Assembly: GCA_028291765.1 (NCBI GenBank) | Contig: JAQGNR010000017.1 | Span: 1-34,613, forward strand | Source of the DNA: Herbaspirillum sp. | GTDB taxonomy: Bacteria > Pseudomonadota > Gammaproteobacteria > Burkholderiales > Burkholderiaceae_D | Reading direction: 5' to 3' | DNA length: 34,613 nt | Shown: piece after piece, positions 27,791-34,613 of the stretch | Numbering within the stretch: the stretch's first letter is position 1 | Layout: each line of letters opens with the position of its first letter | The notes under the pieces: model-generated | Told to the model about the DNA's origin: nothing | Databases searched by the model: none | The model's input: the letters and a program-made list of their open reading frames with translations, nothing else | Program-made: the position numbers and the translations under genes

Positions 27791-29134
27791 ATGAACATGA
27801 CGCCTAAAGAGATCGTCTCCGAACTTGATAAACATGTGGTCGGCCAGGGGCGCGCCAAGCGCGCGGTGGCGATCGCCTTGCGCAATCGCTGGCGTCGGCA
27901 GCAGATCGCCGAGCCGTTGCGGCACGAGATCACACCTAAAAACATCCTGATGATCGGACCGACCGGTGTCGGTAAAACAGAAATTGCACGCCGTCTGGCA
28001 AAGCTGGCCGATGCGCCGTTCATCAAGATCGAAGCGACCAAATTTACCGAGGTCGGCTATGTCGGGCGCGATGTCGATACCATCATCCGCGATCTGATCG
28101 ATATCGGCATCAAGCAAACGCGTGAAGCCGAAGTGCGCAAGGTGCGTACCCGCGCCGAAGATGCCGCGGAAGATCGGGTCATCGATATTTTGGTGCCGCC
28201 TGCGCGCGACTTCGGGTTTCATCCGGAAACGGGGGCTAAAACAGACGACGGTACTAGCAATAACACACGCCAGACGTTTCGCAAGCGTTTGCGCGAAGGC
28301 GCGCTGGACGATAAGGAAATCGAAATCGAGTTGAACGACGCCGCGCCGCAAATGGAAATCATGGCCCCCCCGGGCATGGAAGAAATGACCGAACAGATCA
28401 AATCGATGTTTTCCGGGATCGGCAGCAACCGTAAAAAAACCCGCAAGATCAAGATCCGGGAAGCCATGAAATTCCTGATCGATGAAGAAGCGGGCAAGCT
28501 GGTCAACGAGGAAGAGCTGCGGCAGAGGGCGATTCAGAATGTCGAACAGAACGGTATCGTCTTTCTGGATGAAATCGATAAAATCGCCACCCGCTCGCAA
28601 AATGGCGGCGCCGACATATCGCGCGCCGGCGTGCAGCGCGATTTGCTGCCGCTGGTGGAAGGCACCACGGTCAATACCAAGTACGGCATGATCAAGACCG
28701 ACCATATTCTGTTTATCGCATCCGGCGCCTTTCATTTGGCCAAACCATCGGATCTGATCCCCGAATTGCAGGGACGTTTCCCGATCCGGGTCGAGCTGGA
28801 TTCATTGTCGATTGCCGATTTCGAATGCATCCTGACCTCGACCGATGCCTGCCTCACCAAGCAATACGAAGCATTGCTGGCAACCGAAGGCGTCAAGATA
28901 GAATTCGTGCCGGCGGGTATTCAGCGTCTCGCTGAAATCGCATTTTCGGTCAATGAGAAGACCGAAAATATTGGCGCGCGCCGTTTGTATACGGTCATGG
29001 AAAAATTGCTGGAAGAGGTTTCGTTCACGGCCGGCGATAGTGGCGATGTAACGTTATTGATCGACGCGGCTTATGTGAACGAGCGCTTGGGCGAACTGGC
29101 GGTGAATGAAGATTTGTCGCGTTACGTTCTGTAA
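27791..29134 (+). CDS. hslU: ATP-dependent protease ATPase subunit HslU
   Basis: This AAA+ unfoldase is the partner of HslV, 447 residues. The Walker A motif is GPTGVGKT (56-63), followed by [16 protein letters not shown], which contains the conserved GYVG pore loop. The intermediate (I) domain spans about 110-240. Walker B is [10 protein letters not shown] (about 257), and the sensor region is [18 protein letters not shown]. The C-terminus RYVL fits the HslV-docking tail of the family. It is co-directional with hslV. Confidence 0.97.
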   Translation: MNMTPKEIVSELDKHVVGQGRAKRAVAIALRNRWRRQQIAEPLRHEITPKNILMIGPTGVGKTEIARRLAKLADAPFIKIEATKFTEVGYVGRDVDTIIRDLIDIGIKQTREAEVRKVRTRAEDAAEDRVIDILVPPARDFGFHPETGAKTDDGTSNNTRQTFRKRLREGALDDKEIEIELNDAAPQMEIMAPPGMEEMTEQIKSMFSGIGSNRKKTRKIKIREAMKFLIDEEAGKLVNEEELRQRAIQNVEQNGIVFLDEIDKIATRSQNGGADISRAGVQRDLLPLVEGTTVNTKYGMIKTDHILFIASGAFHLAKPSDLIPELQGRFPIRVELDSLSIADFECILTSTDACLTKQYEALLATEGVKIEFVPAGIQRLAEIAFSVNEKTENIGARRLYTVMEKLLEEVSFTAGDSGDVTLLIDAAYVNERLGELAVNEDLSRYVL

Positions 29135-29197
29135 TCCTGAAGTAGCACCGCTGCCGCTGGCGTGTGATGAAAAGCAGTTTTTTACGCGATGATGACG

Positions 29198-29671
29198 TTA
29201 CCGCGCAACGATAACGCTATCGCCTTCACCATCCTCGTCGGCGGCGTCCGGCCCTCCCGCCCCGAACGAAAATAGCCGATAAGTCTGTTCCGTTTCATCG
29301 AACCGGTATTGATACGGGTTGCCCCACGGATCGTGCGGCAGACGGTCGATATAACCTCCCTGTTTCCAACCCTTGGCTGCCGGCCCCCTGGTGGGCTCCA
29401 GAACCAACGCCAGCAATCCTTGTTCGGCGCTCGGGTAATTCCCATTGTCATGCTTATAGAGCGCTAATCCTTGGCCGATGGCGTCCATATCTTGCTGTGC
29501 GATATTGGCTTTGGTATTGTGCTGCTTATAAACGTTCGTTACCACGCGCGGTAGCGTAAATGCGGCCGCGGCGATAACGAGTAAAATCAGAAAAATTCGT
29601 GCGTAGCGCGGCCGACCGGTGCGTGGATCGAGAAAAAAAGAGGGAGGTCTAAAAAAAAACACGTTGGGCAT
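29198..29671 (-). CDS. Orphan GspG-like pseudopilin-domain protein
   Basis: This 157-residue protein has one membrane helix (about 25-42, ARIFLILLVIAAAAFTLP) and a C-terminal domain resembling the type II secretion major pseudopilin GspG. That domain has the pattern LYKHDNGNYPSAEQGLLALV and then DPWGNPYQYRF. The prepilin peptidase site expected before the helix (G-FTLIE) is absent, and a 24-residue basic and aromatic N-terminus replaces it. It may therefore be an uncleaved membrane protein. No other gsp gene is nearby. The start codon has no clear Shine-Dalgarno. The fifth to seventh codons are read from a run of T residues (nine A on the plus strand, 29651-29659), so slippage or a start error is possible. 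Confidence 0.7.
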   Translation of the reverse strand: MPNVFFFRPPSFFLDPRTGRPRYARIFLILLVIAAAAFTLPRVVTNVYKQHNTKANIAQQDMDAIGQGLALYKHDNGNYPSAEQGLLALVLEPTRGPAAKGWKQGGYIDRLPHDPWGNPYQYRFDETEQTYRLFSFGAGGPDAADEDGEGDSVIVAR

Positions 29672-29831
29672 GGTGTTGCGCTAAGGTGAGTAAGATGGCT
29701 CGCGAAAGGCGTGAGTATAAAGCTAAACTGCCCCATAACACGATGAAAAGACGGTATGCGTTCGGCGTAACGGCTTGAACAGCCGATACGAAAGTGTATT
29801 TTGTCGCCAAATAAAATTTAGGAGATTTTAC

Positions 29832-30620
29832 ATGCTTGGATTTAAAAAAATGATGGGCCTCGGCCTGATTGCACTGATTTCAGCAGCAGCGTGGACATCG
29901 GCAGCGTCGGCAGCACAGTTGACCGTATTGTCTACCGGCGCATTCAAACAGGTCGCCGTAGCGCTGGCGCCTTTATATGAATCCAGCACTGGTAATAAGA
30001 TCGTTCTGGAGAACGATACCGCGGGCGGTTTGGCGCGCCGCATCGAAGCCGGCGCATCGTTCGATCTGGTCATCCTGACGCCGGACCTGATCAAGGAGCT
30101 GCTGGCCCAGAAAAAGGTAAGCGCCGATAGTGTCGCTAATCTGGCGCAGGTAGGCATTGGCGTGATGGTGCCGGTTGGCGCGCCAAAGCCGGCGATCGAT
30201 ACCGTCGAGCACTTCAGGCAAACCTTGCTTAATGCAAAATCAGTCGCCTATATCGACCCTGCATCGGGCGGTTCCAGCGGCATTTATCTGAGCCAGCTAT
30301 TTCAGCAATGGGGCATTGCGCAGCAAATCGATGGTAAAGCGGTCAAAGTCAATGGCGGCTCGGTGGCGGAGCATATCGTCAAAGGCGAGGCGGAACTCGG
30401 TATTCATCAGATCAGCGAAATCCTGCCGACGAAAGGCGTGACATTGCTTGGACCGCTGCCCGCCGATATTCAGAGTTACACGATTTATACCGCAGCCATC
30501 AGCAGCACCAGCACCGAACAGGCGGCAGCGCGGGCGTTTTTGCATTTGCTGACCGGCCCTGAAGCGGCTCGGGTATTAAAAGAAAAGGGAATGGAAGCGG
30601 TCAAACGTCCCGCTCCATAA
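29832..30620 (+). CDS. Orphan ModA-like periplasmic substrate-binding protein
   Basis: This 262-residue exported protein has a signal peptide ending ASA (about 1-27) and a type 2 periplasmic binding fold resembling the molybdate-binding protein ModA. Visible segments are LSTGAFKQVAVALAPLYESSTG, RIEAGASFDLVIL and YIDPASGGSSGIYL. GEAELGIHQISEIL follows. I chose ATG 29832 because TAGGAG precedes it; an upstream in-frame extension lacks such a site. No modB or modC is adjacent, so the ligand and permease are unknown. Many anion- or organic-ligand binders share this fold. Its last 20 bases overlap the end of the convergent unknown gene at 30601. Confidence 0.85.
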   Translation: MLGFKKMMGLGLIALISAAAWTSAASAAQLTVLSTGAFKQVAVALAPLYESSTGNKIVLENDTAGGLARRIEAGASFDLVILTPDLIKELLAQKKVSADSVANLAQVGIGVMVPVGAPKPAIDTVEHFRQTLLNAKSVAYIDPASGGSSGIYLSQLFQQWGIAQQIDGKAVKVNGGSVAEHIVKGEAELGIHQISEILPTKGVTLLGPLPADIQSYTIYTAAISSTSTEQAAARAFLHLLTGPEAARVLKEKGMEAVKRPAP

Positions 30621-31326
30621 GCTTGGCAAGCTTGATAAGTATGGCAAGGCGGTCCCCTAGAATATCGCTGTAAGTTCCATCCAGCATATAGCTTTCGGCG
30701 CGCGATTCAGCAGAAGATTCCAGCCTGGAACGCTCGTTAAGCACAGCGATGCGTTCCGATAGACCATCCAGGTCATATTTATTCTCATACTCATCGCTTT
30801 CGGTACATGATTCACTAGATGTCAAACTGGTTTGACGGATTTGCTTCTGTCGAACCGGCTCCTTTTCTTCCGCAACTTGCGGGGGGAATTCTGAGCCGCG
30901 GGTATCCTCATCCGGCGCTGTCCTGTCCCAGACAGGGATCGGATTATCAATTGTCATTTGTGACTCGGAATCGGGACTGATCGATTTGGCGCTGTCATAG
31001 CCATAGTCGTTGCTCTTGTTCAGATCGAAAGACTTGGCTAAGGTAGGCGACCAGTGCACCCGTTTCTTGGTCGGGGATGCTGGCGGCATGGTTGTCGTGG
31101 TTGTTGCGGTCTTCGTGCCGACGTCCGGTATGGCATTATCGCTGCATAACTGTAGCGGCCGTGGCAATGGCAATGGCAACGGAGCGCTTACCAACTGTTT
31201 TTCCAGACGGGTTTTTTTAAGGTCAAAACTGTCGAGCAAATTACGCGCGCGGATGTTTTCATTGCGGGCTTGTGCCCAGAATTTTCGTGCGGCCGTGGAG
31301 GTATCTTTAGCGTCAAACGTTTCACA
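30601..31326 (-). pseudogene. Downstream-frame part of the interrupted low-complexity gene
   Basis: From the A tract at 31327-31337 this frame is open without a stop for 241 codons. It begins CETFDAKDTSTAARKFWAQA and ends KLAKLMERDV. It has no ATG or Shine-Dalgarno of its own near the beginning; the first possible internal start is a TTG at 31239. It is best read as the 3' part of the same gene as the upstream frame. Features include a Pro/Leu-rich stretch (PLPLPLPRPL), a Thr-rich run, and KKRVHWS at 31048-31068. A Ser/Glu/Asp-rich acidic middle and a short C-terminal amphipathic helix follow. I recognise no domain. It may be expressed as the tail of a 590-residue fusion, or be dead. Confidence 0.55.
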
Positions 31327-32374
31327 TTTTTTTTTTTAACGGCGCCAAGCGCCCCAACTCTTTCGCCACAGCCGTCAGTTTTTCCGGTGTCAGTAATCCG
31401 CGATGCTGTGCGACGCTTTGCCTTAGCGCTTCTTCGGTGGCGCCCAGTGCCTCTGTCATGTTGCCTTTCTCGAGTGTGGCGTTACTCCATAATTTTTTTT
31501 CACGTTCGATCTGCTGGCCCTGCCAGCGTTCATCTCTTGCGTTCTTTGCTTGTTTTGCGGCAGCGGCATTCAATTTCGTGGCCGGTTTCTCCGGTGAATG
31601 AACCGGGCAAGGCGCCGTGGATGAACGCAGCGACTCGACATAGGATTGTTCGTGCGGCAGCCGCCTATTGGCTGTGATGACTGCAGCGTTGCGCGGATAA
31701 GCGGGCGCGACAGGCGCATGCAATGACAATGGCTGCGACGGTGACGCGGCGCGCCAGCGCGCATTCTTTCTGCCGCTCTCGCTGCCCCGCTCGCTCCCGC
31801 GAATCAGATTGCCCATTGCATCCGCCTCATGCGAACGAGGCGGCGGCAATGGGCGAGAGCGCTTTAGCCCTTCCAGCACGGCCGCAGCCTTGTTATGTGT
31901 TCGCGCATACGCCAGTAGCTGGTCGCGGCTGGGCATTGTCTTACAGGTTTTCAGTGTGTCTATCGCATGGTTGACCGAGGCTTTTGCGTCGCGAATCTGG
32001 CCGGGAAATTTCATTATTGCGTTGGAGCCGAGCACCGCGGTGTGGTCGGAAACACGCAACACGGAGGCATAATCTGCGAGATCCTGCTTGTCGTATCGTT
32101 CCAGTTTCTGCTGCAGTTTTTCAAACGCCGCCAGCGTTTTTGTTGGCAATGGCGTTAAGGTGGGGAGCTTGCCGATGGGCGAGGATGAGCCTTGCGAACT
32201 TGATTGCGATGCATTCCTGGAGAATTTTCCTGCCAGTGGCGCTTTGCTCTCCATTGGCGCCCATCGCATGCGCGATGCATTGGCCGCCGGTGCGCTGGCG
32301 CTAGCTTGTTGCGGCGTCGGGACGGGCGGCGATACACAATTGGATGGGCTTGCTGAAAGACCTGCGACTGGCAT
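31322..32374 (-). CDS. Unknown Pro/Ser/Ala-rich protein, upstream frame of a gene interrupted at an A tract
   Basis: I do not recognise this protein. The start is strong: AAGGAG (on the minus strand, 32382-32387) stands 7 bases before the ATG. The N-terminal 75 residues are Ser/Pro/Ala-rich and look disordered. A helical segment (about 75-165, including FEKLQQKLERYDKQDLADYASVL) follows, then a Pro/Arg/Ser-rich stretch and a Lys/Ala/Glu-rich helical end. The frame ends LAPLKKKM and stops directly after an 11-A tract. With one A fewer the frame would continue for 241 codons to give 590 residues. A polar, disordered N-terminus suits a secreted effector, but that is inference. It is downstream of cyaY by 172 bp on the same strand. 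Confidence 0.65.
   Translation of the reverse strand: MPVAGLSASPSNCVSPPVPTPQQASASAPAANASRMRWAPMESKAPLAGKFSRNASQSSSQGSSSPIGKLPTLTPLPTKTLAAFEKLQQKLERYDKQDLADYASVLRVSDHTAVLGSNAIMKFPGQIRDAKASVNHAIDTLKTCKTMPSRDQLLAYARTHNKAAAVLEGLKRSRPLPPPRSHEADAMGNLIRGSERGSESGRKNARWRAASPSQPLSLHAPVAPAYPRNAAVITANRRLPHEQSYVESLRSSTAPCPVHSPEKPATKLNAAAAKQAKNARDERWQGQQIEREKKLWSNATLEKGNMTEALGATEEALRQSVAQHRGLLTPEKLTAVAKELGRLAPLKKKM
31327..31337 (-). repeat. 11-nt homopolymer A tract (T on plus strand) at the frame break
   Basis: Eleven consecutive T residues on the plus strand are read as A in the gene. The zero frame reads TTA AAA AAA AAA ATG TGA and stops. Ten or thirteen A residues would instead join the upstream frame to the 241-codon downstream frame. 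Tracts of this length are prone to replication and transcription slippage. A second run of eight lies upstream in the same gene (31493-31500). Confidence 0.85.
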
Positions 32375-32455
32375 TATCTCGCTCCTTGATGATCCTCTGC
32401 TCCTTTTGCCGGGCTGGGCGGGATGCGATGCAGGCCCCGGGGAACGGAGAGAATC

Positions 32456-32519
32456 TTAAGATAATGTTGCTGTCTGTAAAATATCGGAGGGTCTGTAAAC
32501 GCGTATGGATTTATCTTAA
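32456..32519 (-). promoter_or_regulatory. Nested repeats upstream of the interrupted gene
   Basis: Between cyaY and the unknown gene, TTAAGATAA (32456-32464) and TTATCTTAA (32511-32519) form a perfect 9-bp inverted pair. Inside it, GTCTGTAAA occurs twice (32472-32480 and 32491-32499) with a 19-bp period. On the coding strand this is two TTTACAGAC boxes. The arrangement resembles an operator for a dimeric or tandem-binding regulator. It lies about 80-145 bp upstream of the start codon. Confidence 0.45.
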
Positions 32520-32546
32520 TTGCGCTAATTTTCTACCGCGCCGGCA

Positions 32547-32885
32547 CTACAGCGCGCTGCTGATAATCACCGCCACGCCTGCCTGTTCACTGACAATCGC
32601 CGATAGCACCGCAAACAGCTCCGAGCCGTCGCGCGTGTTGCGCCAGATGCGGCCGTCGTATTTATAGTGAAAGCCGCCGGATTTCGCCGCAATCCAGATT
32701 TCCTGCATTGGCGCCTGGGTATTAATAATGATTTTCGAGCGGCTATCGATGCATTCGATTTCCAGCACATTGCCGCTGCGGCTGCACTCGACATCCAGGT
32801 CGGTCGTTTCCGCCGCAGTTTCCAGCGAATTCTCGATACTGCTAAAGGCTTCATCGGCCAGGGCCAGGAATTCGGATTCCGTCAT
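32547..32885 (-). CDS. cyaY: Frataxin-like iron-sulfur cluster assembly protein CyaY
   Basis: This iron-binding regulator of IscS-dependent Fe-S cluster assembly has 112 residues. An acidic N-terminal helix (MTESEFLALADEAFSSIENSLE) is followed by a beta sheet. That sheet includes the conserved EIWIAAKSGGFHYKYDGRIWRNTRDGSELF. I chose ATG at 32885, preceded by GGAG six to seven bases upstream; a TTG at 32897 is less likely. It is divergent from lptM, and a cyaY-lptM-lysA arrangement is common in proteobacteria. Confidence 0.94.
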   Translation of the reverse strand: MTESEFLALADEAFSSIENSLETAAETTDLDVECSRSGNVLEIECIDSRSKIIINTQAPMQEIWIAAKSGGFHYKYDGRIWRNTRDGSELFAVLSAIVSEQAGVAVIISSAL

Positions 32886-32925
32886 GCTACACTCCAATGC
32901 GTTGATCTAAACCCAGATTCTAATC

Positions 32926-33135
32926 GTGAAGCCATTATTTTATTTGCCGCGTGCCATTCTTATTTTCAGCGCCTTCTCTCTGATGGGGCTGCTGAGCGCT
33001 TGCGGCCAGATTGGCCCGCTCTACATGCCGAAGGTGCCGGCGGACCCCGATGCGCCTAAAGTCGTTGCGCCGCCGCCGACGACAACATCAGCGCCGGACA
33101 TGAATCCGAAGCCTCCCGGTTCCCCCCGCTTCTAG
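32926..33135 (+). CDS. lptM: Small lipoprotein LptM (YifL-like)
   Basis: This 69-residue lipoprotein precursor has a hydrophobic signal and lipobox LSAC, giving lipidation at C26. The following CGQIGPLYMP is the YifL/LptM signature; the E. coli protein assists oxidative maturation of the LptD translocon. The remainder is Pro-rich and acidic. The start codon appears to be GTG at 32926. It lies between cyaY (divergent, 40-bp spacer) and lysA, the conserved context for this gene. Confidence 0.9.
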   Translation: MKPLFYLPRAILIFSAFSLMGLLSACGQIGPLYMPKVPADPDAPKVVAPPPTTTSAPDMNPKPPGSPRF

Positions 33136-33206
33136 TAGCGGATTGCCGAACCCTTTCGCCACTTTTAAATTTCCTTTAAATCACCTTTCCTTCTTTCCTG
33201 CTCCCG

Positions 33207-34505
33207 ATGTCGCATTTTTCATACCGCAATGGCGTACTGCACGCTGAACAGACGTCGCTATCGGCGCTCGCCGAGCAATACGCCACCCCTTTGTACGTCT
33301 ATTCGAAACAAGCGCTGGTCGAGAATTTTTCCGCCTATGCCGACGCTTGCCGCGCCCATGAGCGCGGCGCTGCTGCCGATGCCGCCCTGGTCTGCTATTC
33401 GGTTAAATCGAACTCGAATCTGGCGGTACTCAATATTCTGGCGCAGCTCGGTTCCGGTTTCGACATTGTTTCCGGCGGCGAATTGCTGCGGGTGATTGCC
33501 GCCGGCGGCGATCCGCGCAAAGTGATCTTTTCGGGCGTGGGCAAAGGCCGCGATGAAATGCGGTTGGCGTTGTCGCACGATATTCTCTGCTTTAACGTCG
33601 AATCGATTCCCGAATTGCATCGGCTCAATGCGATCGCAGGCGAAACCGGACAGCGTGCGCGGGTATCGTTGCGCGTCAATCCGAACGTCGATGCCAAAAC
33701 CCATCCATATATTTCCACCGGCCTGAAAGAAAACAAGTTCGGCGTTGCCTATGAGGATGCGATGGATTGCTATCGCACCGCCGCGGCGCTGCCGAATATC
33801 GACGTGGTCGGCATCGATTGCCATATCGGCTCGCAATTGCTGGACGATGCGCCGCTGCTGGAAGCACTGGACAAGGTGATCGATCTGGTCGATCTCCTGG
33901 CGCAGGAAGACATCGTCTTGCATCATCTGGACATCGGCGGCGGCATCGGCATCATCTACGATGACGAAGTGCCGGTGGCGGTGGGCGACTATCTGAAACG
34001 GCTGTTCGGCCGCATCAACGCCTGGCGCGAAGCGAAATACCAGGGCAAGGGCATCAAGGTGCTGTTCGAGCCGGGCCGCTCGATCGTCGGCAATGCCGGC
34101 GTGCTGCTGACCGAAGTGCAATACCTCAAGCATGGCGCCGAAAAGAACTTCGCCGTCGTGGACGCGGCAATGAACGACCTGATGCGCCCTGCGCTGTACG
34201 AGGCCTATCACGGCGTGCAACAGGTCGAGCAGCACCGCGACAGCGCAGCCAGAACCTACGATGTGGTCGGCCCGGTCTGCGAATCCGGCGACTGGCTGGC
34301 GCGCAACCGCACGCTGGCGCTGCAAGAGGGCGATCTGCTGGCGGTGATGTCGGCCGGCGCCTACGGCATGACCATGGCGTCCAATTACAACACCCGCCCC
34401 CGCGCGGCCGAAGTGATGGTCGACGGCGATAAAGCCCATCTGGTGCGCCAACGCGAATCGGCCGCCCAGCTGTTTGCACTGGAATCGATCATTTCGCGAG
34501 GCTGA
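33207..34505 (+). CDS. lysA: Diaminopimelate decarboxylase
   Basis: This PLP enzyme makes L-lysine from meso-diaminopimelate in the last step of lysine synthesis. K67 in CYSVKSNSN binds the cofactor. HLDIGGGIGI (about 247-256) is the glycine-rich phosphate loop, and EPGRSIVGNAG follows. C358 in GPVCESGDWLA contributes to the active site from the partner subunit. The fold is an alanine-racemase-like barrel followed by a beta domain. It has 432 residues. It is downstream of lptM by 71 bp and probably co-transcribed. No Shine-Dalgarno is obvious before the ATG. Confidence 0.96.
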   Translation: MSHFSYRNGVLHAEQTSLSALAEQYATPLYVYSKQALVENFSAYADACRAHERGAAADAALVCYSVKSNSNLAVLNILAQLGSGFDIVSGGELLRVIAAGGDPRKVIFSGVGKGRDEMRLALSHDILCFNVESIPELHRLNAIAGETGQRARVSLRVNPNVDAKTHPYISTGLKENKFGVAYEDAMDCYRTAAALPNIDVVGIDCHIGSQLLDDAPLLEALDKVIDLVDLLAQEDIVLHHLDIGGGIGIIYDDEVPVAVGDYLKRLFGRINAWREAKYQGKGIKVLFEPGRSIVGNAGVLLTEVQYLKHGAEKNFAVVDAAMNDLMRPALYEAYHGVQQVEQHRDSAARTYDVVGPVCESGDWLARNRTLALQEGDLLAVMSAGAYGMTMASNYNTRPRAAEVMVDGDKAHLVRQRESAAQLFALESIISRG

Positions 34506-34547
34506 ATCGCCCGAGTCATAACGCGCAGAAGAGGGGCCATCCGGCCC

Positions 34548-34613
34548 TGATGCCGTTCAGTTAAGGCGCCCTAATGCCGTTCAGCGAAGGCGCCGTCGGG
34601 CGGGATGTGGCGG
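34548..34613. repeat. 24-bp tandem repeat and partial palindromic element at the window edge
   Basis: Two adjacent 24-bp units (34548-34571 and 34572-34595) share ATGCCGTTCAG followed by AAGGCGCC after two or three variable bases. The last 12 bases, GGGATGTGGCGG (34602-34613), also occur on the minus strand inside the 11.6-kb palindrome (11724-11735). The window therefore seems to end inside another dispersed intergenic repeat. Confidence 0.6.

Noticed and set aside
27749..28735. 328-codon minus-strand ORF opposite hslU
   Set aside because: It is a shadow frame of hslU, rich in Phe, Asp and His, with no independent support.
30601..31239. Treating the downstream frame as an independent gene starting at TTG 31239
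   Set aside because: The frame is open without a stop back to the A tract, and there is no Shine-Dalgarno before the TTG. It is better explained as the 3' part of the split gene.
33258..34451. 397-codon minus-strand ORF opposite lysA
   Set aside because: It arises from GC-rich third positions in lysA. The residue make-up is non-protein-like and lysA has all its active-site motifs.

Overview
The window looks like a chromosomal core segment of a Burkholderiales betaproteobacterium, probably Oxalobacteraceae (Herminiimonas, Janthinobacterium or Herbaspirillum type). This rests on gene order (rpoA-rplQ-dsbD ... hemB-engB, cytochrome c4, resB-ccsA, secB-grxC-rhodanese next to gpmA, cyaY-lptM-lysA), protein lengths and moderate GC. 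The genus was judged by eye, not by a search. I saw no tRNA, rRNA, CRISPR array or transposase.

Layout. At 0-1.7 kb, the end of the ribosomal alpha operon (rpoA, rplQ) closes with a clear terminator. From 1.8 to 4.4 kb come the thiol-disulfide transporter DsbD and a 1-Cys peroxiredoxin. A bidirectional terminator separates these from hemB and engB on the minus strand. From 6.5 to 10.6 kb lie diheme cytochrome c4 and the System II cytochrome c maturation pair ResB/CcsA. At 10.7 kb is an orphan TonB-like protein. From 11.8 to 14.7 kb a minus-strand cluster reads rhodanese, grxC, secB, SH3 protein, gpsA. Divergent from it are gpmA, an EnvC-like activator, a CtpA protease and a MoeB/ThiF-type enzyme. 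At 19.8 kb is a one-cysteine DksA with a long basic N-terminal extension.

From 20.7 to 26.9 kb there is a complete branched-chain amino acid (Liv) ABC transporter with a divergent Lrp-type regulator. The hslV-hslU protease pair follows, then an orphan GspG-like pseudopilin and an orphan ModA-like binding protein. The window closes with cyaY (minus strand), the small lipoprotein lptM and lysA.

The most unusual locus is 30.6-32.4 kb on the minus strand. It encodes a low-complexity protein rich in Pro, Ser and Ala that I do not recognise. Its reading frame is interrupted at an 11-A homopolymer. The 350-codon upstream frame stops just after the tract, and a different frame is open from the tract for 241 more codons. 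Removing one A would give a 590-residue protein. This could be a contingency (phase-variable) gene, a transcriptional-slippage gene, a decaying gene or a sequencing error. Its upstream region holds a 9-bp direct repeat nested in a 9-bp inverted repeat. Palindromic intergenic elements at 11.6, 14.7 and 19.6 kb, and a partial one at the right edge, form two apparent dispersed-repeat families.
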